A DNA stretch of 64,000 bases from Castor canadensis. Lineage: Eukaryota > Chordata > Mammalia > Rodentia > Castoridae. Position 1 is the stretch's first letter. Every line of letters begins with the position of its first letter. Position numbers and translations under genes: made by a program. This document shows, in pieces, positions 23,887 through 35,759 of this stretch. The stretch covers positions 45,026,001-45,090,000 of the forward strand of contig NC_133397.1 in the NCBI RefSeq assembly GCF_047511655.1, in the 5' to 3' direction. The notes below the pieces were generated by a model, which saw nothing but the letters and a program-made list of their open reading frames with translations, ran no database searches and was not told the DNA's origin.

Positions 23887-24149
23887 GAGGTGTGTACAAA
23901 ATTACTTTCCTTGTTAGAAAAAAATTTGGTTATCCCACTAATCATTATTAAGAAGGTACAGTATGATTTTGTCCTAGGAAGAAAAAGTGGGTGGAAAACA
24001 TGATCCATTCCTCTAGAAATCCATCATTCCAGCTGGAAAATCATGTGTCTGTCCACATAAAGGCAAGAAAAACTCCAGAACACAGGAAGTTTAAATCAGA
24101 ACATAGCACGCTTTCCTTTTTAACCTTTTACCTGTGGAGCATGATCTAT

Positions 24150-24475
24150 TCAGTTATCAATGTTTATTGAATGCTTCTTAGTTTTAGACACCTTCTGTGT
24201 ACTTGAATAAATCCATCCTGGTCAAATGCTAACTCCTGACCCTTAGATCTATTATTCAGATGTACAGTGCAGACTTCTGAGAACTAGTCAACATCACAGT
24301 CAGACTTTAGAATGTTACGGCACTTATGTTGCTGTCTTAATCTTATATTCTTCCCAACTTAATTACCAATTCGTAACTTTTGTGGGTATTAATTTTCATT
24401 AACTCTTTTCAACTCTATTAAAGAGGTGAATAATGATGCCAGAGTGAGTCTTTTATGTACTTCCTTATTATAAGT
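24150..24475 (-). mobile_element. MIR-like SINE fragment, antisense
   Basis: TCAATGTTTATTGAATGCTT, CTTAGTTTTAGACACCTTC, and farther on TAATTTTCATTAACTCTTTT followed by CAACTCTATTAAAGAGGTGA. This follows the reverse-complement MIR pattern (TTATTGAGTGCCTACTATGTGCCAGGC, then TTAATCCTCACAACAACCCTATGAGG). The middle is poorly matched. Confidence 0.4.
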
Positions 24476-26574
24476 AATAAAGAAGACTTTGCTTTGTTTT
24501 ATTGACTGAGAAATTATTTCCAATTCACCTATAAAATTTCCTTTGTCCTGTAGAATGTGCTATGTAAATAGTGTGTCAATTAGAAAATTTTACAAAGCTT
24601 TAATTTTTGATGATTTAATTTTAAATACATAATAAATACAAAACAACCAAAATGACTGCTAAAATGCCTCATTTTCATTTATAAACTTTTGCGGGTCACT
24701 GTGCAATGCTAACTTAAATATTAACAGGCTGACATGAGTGCATACATTTCTTTTTTCTTATCTCAAAAAGCTATTGAAGAAAGGAAGTGATACTGACATA
24801 TGGAAATCTAAATAGTAAGTTATTTCATAAATTTATTAGTGTTGATAACTGTTTATTAGATTTGCAGCTAAGATTAGCGTTACTGACAAGTCAGTCATTT
24901 TCTCTTGTTTGTCTCACATAATACTAGAGAAAAGCAATAAAAAATAGTTATGAGTCTATATGTAACATTGAGAAGACATGGGACTTATGAAACACATATA
25001 GATTAGATATTTTCAGTAGATGTAGTGTTGTTTTTAAGAGATTCCAAGAAAGGAAATTTCTAATGGCAGAAATTGGATGAATGGGTGAAATACTGATAGA
25101 TCATTCCAAAATTTAAGATCAATAATATTGATCTTAAAATTTTGTATTTTTCAAAGCTGCAGGAAAATTGGACTGAGAAAAAAAAGGGTATCTCTTTACA
25201 AGAATAATGGGAACTTTTCCAAAGCTTATTTTGAATAACTTTTCAGTCTAGTTTCCCCATAGTCCTTTGATTGAGCTAAATAGTATCTTGCTAAAGTAAA
25301 GGGTTTTCCTTAATATTTCTTGACTTTAAACATACCCCAAGGAAAAAACAGTATGTCATAATGTGTAACGGACAAATTTCCTGCTCTTTGGTTCCTGCTA
25401 CTCCCTATTGCAAATTTGTTATTCTCTTAACTAAGAAATTGCCAGACTGAACTTCTAAAATGTTGATTCCTTTGTGGGGTTCTAAATACAATGCTACAAA
25501 ACAAACATATATGCAAATATGATTCAACAGTACAAAATCTGTTAATGATAATATCCATCATGACAATGCCAAGGGAGAATTTACATATTATCAGCTTCAT
25601 GGATGCATCAAGAATTGGATAAAATTAAAATTTCACAATTTTTAAAAGTTCTTGATAGAAGGAGAGTATATGGATTTTTCCTGAGCATACTTCACATATG
25701 CCTAAACACAAATACACTTGCATGTATTTACATAATATATATGCATTCAAAACTTTGTAAGTATTATAATTGCATGCAAAAGGCATTGATTTGGAGTATT
25801 TAGAATGATTGAAAGAGCACAAATCTTTAAAATTGAAATAATGATATGAATATTGAAATATTCTCATGTCTGTCTAATAAGAGTTGATACCCTAACAGCA
25901 GTCTTAAGAGATTACTTAATGGTTTCCAACCAATCAGCATGGACAAAGAGCAGAAAATTGTAAGGAATAATTTTATACAAATGACATGGGAAAATGTAAG
26001 GGAGTATACAATTTAAATATAATATAAAAAATCAAGTTTCTTTATGGATATTCTGTACATTGCCTTCATATACACTACATGTACATAAATCATTAATCAA
26101 CCAAGAATGTAAGAAATGGAATATGTAAATATTTAGTTTAACCAACCACTGTGCAGACTATATAAATTGTGTTTTGGTACTGATACCAGAGACTGAATTG
26201 CAAAAATAACCTAAAGTTTGAATTTAGGAAAATGTATGGTTAGCTACTTCTAAAGCATTTTAAAGATTTGTTTTACACAGAGCTGAGTTATGAGAACTGG
26301 AGAAGCCTGAACTGAATGTTTTTAAATTTTATTAAGATTTACAATATCTGTTATCATATTTGCTAATATAGACTTCATATTTAATTAGCATAAGCAAACT
26401 TGTACTCAGAACATAAAGCATCTTTTAATAAGTAAAGCATTATTTCACTGATAAAAATATTAATACACACATATATATGTATATATAAGTATTGAAGGAA
26501 CTTTTAATCTTTTGTCTAGCTCTAAGAGGGGGATAGTGTTCATTTTCAGAAAACAAGGTTTTATTTATATGCTA
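24476..26574. other. Unassigned AT-rich DNA
   Basis: Contains a hairpin at 25108-25143 and a (TA/CA) patch at 26464-26490. No SINE, LTR or L1 blocks. Short frames only. Confidence 0.4.
25108..25143. repeat. 12-bp perfect inverted repeat with bulged extension
   Basis: Left TTTAAGATCAAT (25112-25123), spacer AAT, right ATTGATCTTAAA (25127-25138). It extends as AAAA against TTTT outside a one-base bulge, giving a hairpin stem of about 16 bp. Confidence 0.95.
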
Positions 26575-26798
26575 TTTTTTGGTGGGACTTGGGTTTTGAG
26601 CTTAGGACTTTGTATCTGCAGAGAAGGTGCTCTACTGCTTGAGCCAAACCTCCAGTCTATAACTAATAGCCCTGGTTATTGTGGAGATGGGGTCTCCCAA
26701 ACCATTTACCCAGGCTGGCCTTGAATTGTAATCCTCCCTATCTCAGCTGCCCAAGTAGCTATGATTATAGGTGAGTCACCAATCCCTGGCTCTAGCTA
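26575..26798 (-). mobile_element. Composite ID/B1-like SINE, antisense
   Basis: The ID part comes first: TTTTGAGCTTAGGACTTTGT, then GAAGGTGCTCTACTGCTTGA and GCCAAACCTCCAG. Then the B1 part: GGAGATGGGGTCTCCCAAAC, CCCAGGCTGGCCTTGAATTG, TCTCAGCTGCCCAAGTAGCT and TGATTATAGGTGAG. This is the reverse complement of the B1-ID composite at 8738-9090, with the ID unit at the SINE 3' end. Confidence 0.9.
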
Positions 26799-29063
26799 TA
26801 TATCTTTAACTACACTTTTACACTAGGAAAAAATTTAATACATCATGATAGTACCTTAACTGTAACATAAATTATTTTATAGTCAATTACTGAGTAGCAG
26901 TCCTTGGTAATCCAGAGACTTCAGAGATAATGATTGTCCACGATACTTTCTTGATTCTAATCTAGTACTTTGATCAGCCAGGCAGATAGCAGTAGTATTT
27001 CACTTTACCTAGGACATTAAATAAATGAACACTATCACTCATGTCCTATGCTATTTGCAAATTGTGCATTAGCTTAAGTAGTCACTGGATGTCAGCATTG
27101 GTTCATTAAAATCTTCTTGGAGGTACTATTTTTGACTAGCAACTTTGTAAATTTTAAGTATTACCAAAATTAATTAATTTTAAGTATTACCAAAATTAAT
27201 TAATTTTAAGTATTACCAAAATTAATTAATTTTTTTTGATATTAGAAACAAAAAAGTATATATGACAAAACCCCAAATTCTCTTAGAAAGTGGATGGAAA
27301 ATTGATGTTAAATATAATCAAATATACAGTAGGTGTGGATTAGCTATTTGATGCAAAATACAGGCCTTGCAATAAAATGACTAATAATTGTCACTTCAAA
27401 AATACCCAAAGCTTGACCAAAATAAAGCTTTTTATAGGAAAGACAGAAACAAGAACTCTTCCTCTCCCTCTTCTTTTTAAAGTGAGGAGATAGCTATATG
27501 TTCAGCATTGTCATAGTATTTCCATACAAAATTTAAATTGTATAGCTTCATTTTTCAATATAAAAATGCTTTGATAATTGTTGCATTGAGTTACTACCCA
27601 GTAACCAGCATGAACATTTAAACTTTTAAAACTATGACACTAAAGATCTTGTGTTTTTATGAGCTTTAGATATTAATGTTTGTCAATTTAGAAACTAAAA
27701 CTAAGAAATTTAGAGAGCAATCTCTTACTAATTCATTTAACAGTAAAATAGCTACATTGTCCAAGGGAAAAAATAGTGAAAAGAGTACACATTTTTAAAT
27801 TTCTCTTCAATATCTATCTCAAGAAAGGGCAATAACATTTTCACATCTGCTTCTCTAGTCCATCAATTGAGATATGTTATTCAAATTAAGGCATGTAAAG
27901 AAAAGCCTCCCTCACAATTGCATATACGTAGAAAAAGAAGGAGTATTTTAATTACTGTTGTAGATAATTATGAATGTTCTTCTCTGATAATCACCAAAAC
28001 ATGACAAATGGTAGTTCCTTTAAAGGCAGTTGCACATGGAACTCAGAATAGTATAAATAATTTTTTTCTTACTTTATTTTTCAAGATATATTAAAATCCA
28101 TCGATCTATCTCATACATTGAATGTACATTTCAACCCATGCATGACTTGGCAACAGCATACATTGGCCACTTAGAAAATATTTTTCAATATTTGAGGCTT
28201 TACAAATATTGACATATTTTATATAATACCAAAAGGTTGTATTTGTCAATTTAAGCACAGATATCAGAACAGAATTCATTTCAGTGTATCAAACTTACAC
28301 TAGAAGACCTAAGTTTTCTATAATTATAAGTTCCACTAAATCCTCAGTTTTTACCATTGATTACAAATAAAGCAATCTTTATTAATTTTTGGTACAATAT
28401 CCACCAAATACCCAACACTGAATTGCTATGATTTGTGTGTTGGTCACTTGTTCAATAAAAATTATGCTCTAAACGAACAGCTAATTCAGTTTACTACTCA
28501 AATAACTCGTGTGCATGTGTGTGCATGCATGCTTTCCCCTTGAGACAATCGTCTCACATGCAGCAGTATTTCATGTGGACATCTCTGTTATCCAATTAAG
28601 ATGTCCTCCCCAACACCACATGATTCAAATTAGTCCTCATCAAATTGGAAGATTTTAGTAAAAATGGTAGATTAAGTATCTCCAACAGTCTGCCCTTCCA
28701 CAAAAATAAATATCAGACTCAGTGGCCTTTGAATCCTAAGATAATCATGATTTGGTTTTCACAGAAAAAGTTGTTGACTTCTGAACTAAAACAATTTGAC
28801 TCATAGACATAATGTCTCCACAACATCACAATTATTAGGTCAAAATTGCCAAACAAAGTAGATTTTAACTTTGTAGTATTTCTTCACTTTTCTACCAATG
28901 GTAAGACTAAAATTTAACTTTAAATTACTTGTTTTTAAAAAAAGACTTTATTCTACCACTATGTTACATGTCACTGTGGTCTGGTCTGTCTTTAAACTCA
29001 TTTTCAAGGGTTGTACAAATTTAGTATGGTGAAAATAGAAGTAGGTAGATGTATGTAGAGTAT
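26799..29063. other. Unassigned AT-rich DNA
   Basis: Apart from the 26-bp tandem repeat at 27150-27237, no repeat families are recognised over 2.2 kb, and no frame exceeds about 60 codons. A GTGCATGTGTGTGCATGCAT patch lies at 28510-28531. Confidence 0.4.
27150..27237 (+). repeat. 26-bp tandem repeat, about 3.3 copies, each with a palindrome
   Basis: The unit is AATTTTAAGTATTACCAAAA plus TTAATT; three copies are essentially identical. Each unit junction creates the perfect 16-bp palindrome AAAATTAATTAATTTT. The uniformity suggests recent amplification. Confidence 0.97.
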
Positions 29064-29519
29064 TGCTATGGTTTAAACATGAAATGTCTCCCAAAGGTTC
29101 ATGTGATAAAGGCTTTGTTGCCAACTGATGGAACCTGGAGAAGTGATTGGATCCCAAGGGCTCTGACCTAATCAATAGATTAATCTCTTGATGGATTCAT
29201 AATATATGCCATTATTGGGAGATGGTGGAAAGCAGGAGGTAGGGTCTGGTTGGAGAACATAAGTTATCCAGGTTTGCCTTGGAAAGACACATCTTGTCCC
29301 TGGCCATTTCTTTCTCACTCTGCTATTTAGGTGCTGTGAAGTAAGTAGCTTTGCTCTATGACACCTTCTCTGCTAGAATGCTCTGCCTTACAGGTCCACA
29401 GCAATGGGGCCAAGTGACCATAGACAATCCTCTGAAATTGTGAGCCCAAACAAATCCTTCCTTCTTTAAATCATTTCTCTCAGGTATTTGTCATGGTCAT
29501 GAAAGTCTGACTAATACTA
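29064..29519 (+). mobile_element. MaLR-type solo LTR, sense
   Basis: Starts TGCTATGGTTTAAACATGAA, then TGTCTCCCAAAGGTTCATGT, GCAGGAGGTAGGGTCTGGTT, ACATCTTGTCCCTGGCCA, CACAGCAATGGGGCCAAGTG, TGAAATTGTGAGCCCAAACA, AATCCTTCCTTCTTTAAATC, and ends CTGACTAATACTA. This is the forward orientation of the LTR family seen reversed at 29569-30022. Confidence 0.85.
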
Positions 29520-29568
29520 GTATGAACAGTTTTATTTTCTTCACCTTTCAAAATAAATGTCAAGCCAC

Positions 29569-30022
29569 TTGTGTTAGCCAGTTCTTTGTCACTGTGACAA
29601 ATATCAGAGAGAAACATTTTAAAAGAAAGAAAGATTTATTTTGACTCATGTTCTCAGAGATTTTAATGCAAAGTCTGCTGGATTCATTGCTTTGGGCCAG
29701 AGGAGGCAGAATATGCTGGCAGTGGGAACATGTGGCAGAGGCTGCTTACTTAATGGAAGCCAGGAAGCAGATAAGAGATAAAGGGGTCAGGAGACAAACA
29801 CATTCGTCAGAGGCATACACCCAGTGTCTTACTTCTCCTTCACCTAGGTCCCAACTACCTTCTAATAATGACATCAAATTTTGAGTTCATCATTAGATGC
29901 TTCCATTTGTTAGATCAGAGCCCTTATGATGCAATCACCTCTCGATGATGTTTGGATCTACTTACTGGACAAAGCCTTCAACACATAACCCTGTTGGGGG
30001 ACAATCAAATCTAAACCACAAC
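29569..30022 (-). mobile_element. MaLR-type solo LTR, antisense
   Basis: Starts TTGTGTTAGCCAGTTCTTTG, then TCACTGTGACAAATATCAGA, AGAAAGATTTATTTTGACTC, GCCAGGAAGCAGATAAGAG, AAAGCCTTCAACACATAACC, and ends AATCAAATCTAAACCACAAC. It lies only about 50 bp after a sense LTR of the same broad family, forming an inverted pair. Overlapping reading frames here are fortuitous. Confidence 0.88.
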
Positions 30023-30777
30023 ACTACTGAAGAACTTCATGCTAAATCCTAAGGATGAGTGCAACTAACTTGATCCCTGTTGTGTTGAATTAATTTTACA
30101 ATAATTGCTGAGATTTTATTAATTGTAGGCCAGAGATGTTTCTAAAACACCACTAATTTGAATGAACTCAACCATTTTTCTTTTAATTACATTAATGATG
30201 GCATTGTCATTCACAATCATACTTTTTGAAATACAGTAGAAGCACTGATAACTAAAACTGTGAAACCACTTCAGTACCCTTTTGCTTTTAATACAGAAAG
30301 TGATTTCCTGGTTACTTGTACAATGCCAATACACTATGCTGTCACCTAAAAATGCATATAATTTCTAAGCCAATGTACCTCATGCCTGACAATAATTAAA
30401 AATGAAGAGAATCTATCATATTAAGTAGCTGTCAAACACTAAGCAATCATGGTGAGCCATCCATCAAAGCAACTGTCACACAGCCTATCCTGTTGGCAGT
30501 GTGCAAATTTGTTATTAATATAGCAACAAAAGTTTAGACATCACTTAGACTACAGATAGCCATGGATGTAGGAGTAGTTTGAACCTTTTGAACTGATTAC
30601 TGGGGGTACAGAGAATTCAATAGATCTTTCCCATTTATTTTTAAAGATCAGATTTAATAGTACCTTGCAAACAAACAAAAATGACTAAAACTCATTTGTG
30701 ATGTATAAAAGAATTAAATACATATTTGAAAAAATTGCTGTAGACTGTGTCCTTGGCAGGTATGCTTTTTAATTAAG
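30023..30777. other. Unassigned AT-rich DNA
   Basis: No repeat family recognised. A 71-codon minus-strand frame (30119-30334) has no features. Confidence 0.4.
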
Positions 30778-31258
30778 TCAAGTTCAATCTGAGTATTAAA
30801 GGGTGAATGTTCACATCTCTCCAAAATTCATATATTGAAATCTTAATCCCAGATTTGGTAGTATTATGATATGGGACTACTGAGAGCAAATTAGGATATA
30901 TGGATAAATCCCCCACAAATGAGACCAGTGCCCTTAGAAGAAGAAACAGTACTCTAGCCCCTGAGTTCAAACCTCAGTTCTGCCCAATAGAGAGAAGAGG
31001 AGGAGACAGAGAAAGAAAGGAAGGCTTTGAAGAGAGGAGAGTTTGCTCTCTGACATGTGAGGACCTTGCAAGAAGATAGCCATCTTCCCACCAGGAGACA
31101 TAACTCTATCAATCAACAGATTTTCCAGCACTTAATCTTTGGCTTTTCAGCCTCCAGATCCATAAGAAGGAATTTTCTGTTGTTTAAGTCACCTATTGCA
31201 TTATTCTCCTATATTAGGTCCAGCTTTCTGATACTGAGATGCAAACAAAAGCACTAGT
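30778..31258 (+). mobile_element. MLT1-like MaLR solo LTR, sense, with small SINE piece
   Basis: CCAAAATTCATATATTGAAA, TCTTAATCCCAGATTTGG, ACCAGTGCCCTTAGAAGAAG, CATGTGAGGACCTTGCAAGA, TTTTCAGCCTCCAGATCCAT, AATTTTCTGTTGTTTAAGTC, ACCTATTGCATTATTC. This is the full landmark order of an MLT1 LTR. At about 30955-30990 CCCTGAGTTCAAACCTCAGT looks like an ID B-box half inserted into it. Confidence 0.85.
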
Positions 31259-32612
31259 AGCCATTAGTTCTGAGCTTTGTTCCCAAGACAGTTAAATTAT
31301 GTATTTTCCTGATAGCCTTCCTGGTCAGAGGTTTCTTTTAAAATGGATTTTAAACTAATTGCTGCTAGTATTGCTATCAATTGAAAAACATCTATAGACA
31401 ATACAAAATGCAACACTTACTTGATTTTTCAAGACACGTTCAGAGGGACAAGAAATAGCATGATATAATTAACAGATAATTTAGTCTGTTGGACGATTAG
31501 TCTGCAATCTTTCTCTCCTTATTTACCAAACCTAAAATATAGGCTGAAATATAAAAACTTGAATAGGGACAGAAATGATTCTGTGGGATAATCAGAAGCC
31601 TTTGTCCACATGGTATCATTAAATAATTTATATTATCTACAGAAAATGATAATGGATTTGTGAAATGACTCCAAAATTTTAACACTTAGAAATTGTATGA
31701 TCTAGGAAACTACTAATAGAACTTTAAACACCTTCTCAATTTCCTAAAAATGTACAAGGGAATGATTCAGAAATCTATGATAGCTCATTATCTCATTGGA
31801 ATATATTTTATTTCTTTAAACCCCTGAACTGCAAATGGATAAGGGTCATTTTGGAGCACATAGTACAAAATATTGAGATAAGGAACATTGCATGATATAT
31901 CAACTTGAACTTCAAATGTTATGTGTAATGAAGCAACTTTAATCTATGATTCCATAACAAGGGCCATCTGCCATTATGTAAAACTTACAATACCCAACCT
32001 GTGCATGTGTAGGCTAGAGAGTGAGATAAATTTAAGGTGTTTAAATACTGCATTTATCAATGTCATACTTGGCAATAAATTCTTTGTTGCTGAACAATCA
32101 TCAGAATAATGTTATCAAACCATAAATCATTTGTATAATAAAACCAAGGATTTGTCTAAAACATTTTAGAAAGAAGTATGTGGTAATTAAAAAATACATT
32201 CTGAAAAAAATCCATATGTTCTTTTATCAACTTCTAGAGAATATACTTCTCATTCTAAAGAAATTAACTGCAGTAAATTTCCTGTCTTCATGATATGTGA
32301 CACAAAGTCCATCCATTCTTCTCTCAAGGAAATAGAAGTATTAATCAAAGCAATTCAGGATTTAATAAGTTATGAAATATGTTTCCCTGTAAAATTAAAA
32401 TTCTAATAATTTGAATTTTCTGTTTTTCATATCTAGCTAAAATCTCATCTTCTGTATAGGATCCACTATAAATATTTTGTCCCTATCAAATAATCATTGA
32501 ATTATTCTGGTGTCCTACCTATTTATTTCATGTATGTCTTTCTCATCATACCAGGCAAATAATATAAGATTTGTATATTGGCCACACTTCCATTCTTTCA
32601 AAAAATTTGATC
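31259..32612. other. Unassigned AT-rich DNA
   Basis: 1.35 kb without recognisable repeats. Small frames (31497-31685 minus, 31921-32109 plus) have no known motifs. Confidence 0.4.
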
Positions 32613-32775
32613 AACACTACTTTATTTTTTTTTATAATTTCAGCAAGGATTTATTTTAGTATAACAGGATAAAGTATAGACAAGGGGTGAGGGATGCAGA
32701 GAGGAAAAGAGAAAGAAACATTTCCTGTTTCCCACAGAGAAAATGGGAGCAAAGACTCCCAACACCACTTTATTT
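32613..32775 (-). mobile_element. Short retroposon with target-site duplication, antisense
   Basis: Flanked by AACACTACTTTATTT (32613-32627) and AACACCACTTTATTT (32761-32775), a 15-bp duplication with one mismatch. The 133-bp insert starts with a T run. On the minus strand it ends ACTAAAATAAATCCTTGCTG, then AAATTAT and an A tail, so an AATAAA signal lies about 16 bp before the tail. This is the layout of a 5'-truncated, L1-mobilised polyadenylated RNA. The source may be an LTR-terminated transcript or a host 3' UTR. It is inserted just upstream of, or within, an old sense L1. Confidence 0.72.
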
Positions 32776-33265
32776 AAAAGTCAACTCCTATAAATAAATT
32801 CAGAGGAGTAGCAAAATACAAAATCAACATACAAAAATCAGGTACATTTCAACACACTATCAATGAAGGATCTAAAATGAAAATTATGAAAGTAATTTCA
32901 ATCATGATAGCATCAAAAAGAATAAGATGATTATAAATTAACTGATGAATTGAAATATTTACACAATTAAAACTATAAGACATTGCTGAAAGAAATAAAA
33001 GAAGACAAAATAAATGGAAAGACATTCCATACTTGTGAAATGATAGATTTGCTATTGTTAAGATAGTAGTACTATCAAAATGATCTGTGATTCAATACGA
33101 TCTCTAACTCTTAATGATGAATTTTGCAGAAATAGAAAAAATACTAATATTTATATGGAATCTAAAAGGCTGTCCAGTATTCAATTTTGAATAGAACAAA
33201 ATTGGAGGTTCACATTTCCTGATTTCAAAACTTACTACACACAGTTAATGCAATCAGAGCAACCT
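32776..33265 (+). mobile_element. Old L1 (L1M-type) ORF2 fragment, sense
   Basis: AGGAGTAGCAAAATACAAAA, TCAACATACAAAAATCAGG, AATGGAAAGACATTCCATAC, TTGCTATTGTTAAGATAG, AACAAAATTGGAGGTTCACA, TTTCCTGATTTCAAAACTTA. This is the RT thumb/C-terminal part of an ancient L1 with frameshifts and stops. Confidence 0.85.
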
Positions 33266-33999
33266 TAACCACAATGGGGAAGTGTCAGCCTCTCTGTCCT
33301 CTGAAAGAAGATGTTACAAAATATTTCACATGGTTTCTCTATTTGCTAATGAAGGTACCACACTAGTATTGCTAGAATGAGTAAATAAAAGTACAGCTGA
33401 ATTTGAATTTTGGACAGACAACAAATACTTTTTTCATGTATAAATACCTATTGTAAAATCTGACACATATTTGCCTAAAAATGTATTTGCTTTTTACCTG
33501 AAATTCAGATTTCTCAGGGTATCCTATAATTTATTGAGGAACCCTGTACACACTTATTAATACACACCTACCTTTTTCCTCATTTTCTCCTCCATTTCAC
33601 TTTTCCCTAAATCTAATTTACACATATTTGGCTCACCTTTCAAATGAATGGGCACTGAGGTCATCATTTCACTGTTTGATTTTGAGAAATTTGACTACAC
33701 AGGAGACTGAAGATAAAAATAAAGGAAAAAGAAATTCAGGAAAAATGATCATAGTAATGATTGAGGGAAGAAAAGACCAGTTAAAAACTCATCTGGTACA
33801 TTTGGTGACTATTTTCCATATAAAACAGAAAACCAAACTTATGATCAATTCCCCAATGTGCTGGTGTAGTCTCCCACTCTTTATGGGAGTGAATGCTCCT
33901 TTACTATAGAGCTCACTCTGTTTCAACTGATAATGAGGGAGGATAAAAACAAAAGGTTGAAAAACAGAAATCCAACATAGCACCTAGAATTTCAAACCT
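33266..33999. other. Unassigned
   Basis: The stretch 33498-33548 (CTGAAATTCAGATTTCTCAG, then TATCCTATAATTTATTGAGG) resembles the tail of a common old mammalian repeat, unnamed here. A 93-codon frame at 33628-33909 has no domain. Confidence 0.35.
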
Positions 34000-34660
34000 C
34001 CTATACAGGGAAAATTTTTCCTGGATGAGGGATAGAAATGACACTTGATAGCAGAGGATGTAATCTCACAAGACCTCCTGTGAGAGATCTGAAGCCATCT
34101 GCCAATTTCATGGTATAATGGCTCATGGAGAGAAGCCATGGATTCCTTTTAAATATTGAGGCTAAATTTGCACAATTCCATAGATAGCCTAATAAATATT
34201 TCATACTCTTTTGGCCAGAATAAGAGTAAGGATACAATGATAGAAAGTGGAATAAGTGGTAGCAGCATAGATATTTGTAACATTGTCTGTATTTTGAGAG
34301 CTTTGATGTTTATTATAATATCAGAGTGCATCAGTGGTATAAGTGCTATGAATGAATAGGAAACCCAGCCACTACTGCTCAAATGGCTAGGGAACAGAAA
34401 AATCTTCACTTAACCAAGTTTTAATTGAACATGCTAATTTGGAACCTCTAGAGTTACTGAAGTGGAGACCTGTGATAAAATTCAAATAGCTCAAACTTCC
34501 TGGAGGACAAGCGAATATTGGCTTCTTTCATTAAATAAATGATGCATGCAGGTGTATTGATACCTTTCAACTTTTGATATAATAGGCTTGTCCAGCCAGG
34601 AAAATCAACAACTGATAGGCCTTGGTAACCTGCTATGCTGAGCAAAGTCATTTCCTAATT
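34000..34660. other. Unassigned complex sequence, possibly decayed ERVL or unique
   Basis: Less repetitive and more balanced in composition than its surroundings. Overlapping frames occur on both strands (34001-34237 and 34149-34409 minus, 34156-34359 plus) without motifs. I cannot assign it to any element. Confidence 0.3.
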
Positions 34661-35174
34661 ACATTGCTGTCACAGTCATGATGTGGGAGGAAATTCAGCA
34701 AGGCAGAGCAAAACTGTACTGGCTACTTTATCTGATTAATACTCTATTTTCCACCCATTTTCTGAACATATCCAGAAATAATTTGTTGTATAAAAGAAGG
34801 AATGAAAAATATTTTCTATTCTTCCCTGCAGGCATTTTAATGCTCCTGCTTATTGTAATTACTCAATAAAGAAAACACGTTAGGGTAAAATCCTTATTAG
34901 AGTGAAAATTAATTATACTGATGACTTAATGTTAATAAAAACAGTTTCTAAGGAAGAGCAAAGTCTTAATTGGAGAAGGTGTTGTGAAACATGGCGCTCC
35001 TGGGTTACCTGATAAATCTAGTGAAACTATTACAGAAAATTTTATTTTGTTAGTTTTAAGATTAATGGTATTGACTATAGAGAGCTGAGTTCTTTGGGAT
35101 TTCTGGAATAAACAAAGAAAAATAGTGGAATTTACAAAATGAGAACCAATGACTTATAGCTGTATCTGCTCATC
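34661..35174. other. Unassigned AT-rich DNA
   Basis: A 63-codon frame at 34678-34869 ends in a hydrophobic Leu/Ile run, but there is no sign of coding constraint. Confidence 0.35.
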
Positions 35175-35362
35175 CCTGACCTTTGAATGACTGTCCATCC
35201 CAGCTTTGATATTTATTTGCTTTGTGATCTTGGGCAATTTCTTCCTTGTGTCCAGTTTTCCATCCAGTAAATGAAGATAATAATCATCCTGAAGTTTGTT
35301 TTGAGCAATAATTAGTTAATGTACACAAAGAATTTTATGCATTTACTTGTGTGTAAAAAATA
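35175..35362 (+). mobile_element. MIR SINE, sense
   Basis: TATTTGCTTTGTGATCTTGG, GCAATTTCTTCCTTGTGTCC, AGTTTTCCATCCAGTAAATG, AAGATAATAATCATCCTGAA, TTAGTTAATGTACACAAAG. This is a clear MIR core (TGTGACCTTGGGCAAGTTNC, CAGTTTCCTCATCTGTAAAATG). It is an ancient tRNA-derived SINE shared across mammals. Confidence 0.82.
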
Positions 35363-35759
35363 CTCAATAATTACCAGTGCTATTGATTTGCTTTGGGCAT
35401 TGGTTGACACTGAACTTAACAAATAACAACATTAAATAAATAAAGGCAGAGAGTCCAATAATACCCTACATCAGAAAAAATAAAGGATCCTATGAAGGAA
35501 GAAGCAATTAAATAAATTCATTATTTATTTATGGAAATATGGAAATGATATGAACATGGAAAATAAGTGAGGGTGGATTTGAAAGTACCATAGAATTCAT
35601 TTAAAAAGACACATCTGCTACTCTAATCTGCCTCTAGAAGATTTACCTGTAGAAATGAGTTTTGAGGCCCATGATTAAAGCAACTTATTTGGGGTATGGG
35701 TGTGGTAGGCAGTCAGTTTTATTTAATATGATTTACATAAGAAAAAAATTGCCATATTT
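35363..35759. other. Unassigned AT-rich DNA
   Basis: Contains AATAAATAAAGGC and other A-rich strings. No element recognised. Confidence 0.4.

Larger units (their letters stand above)
22641..24149. other. Unassigned AT-rich DNA
   Basis: Low in recognisable repeats. Contains the AT-dinucleotide patch at 23490-23550 and the palindrome at 23858-23886, both listed separately. Confidence 0.4.

Noticed and set aside
27150..27237. CRISPR-like array
   Set aside because: Units are contiguous with no unique spacers and the context is mammalian.
29064..30022. Possible provirus with two LTRs
   Set aside because: The LTRs are in opposite orientation with only 50 bp between them, so they are not a proviral pair.
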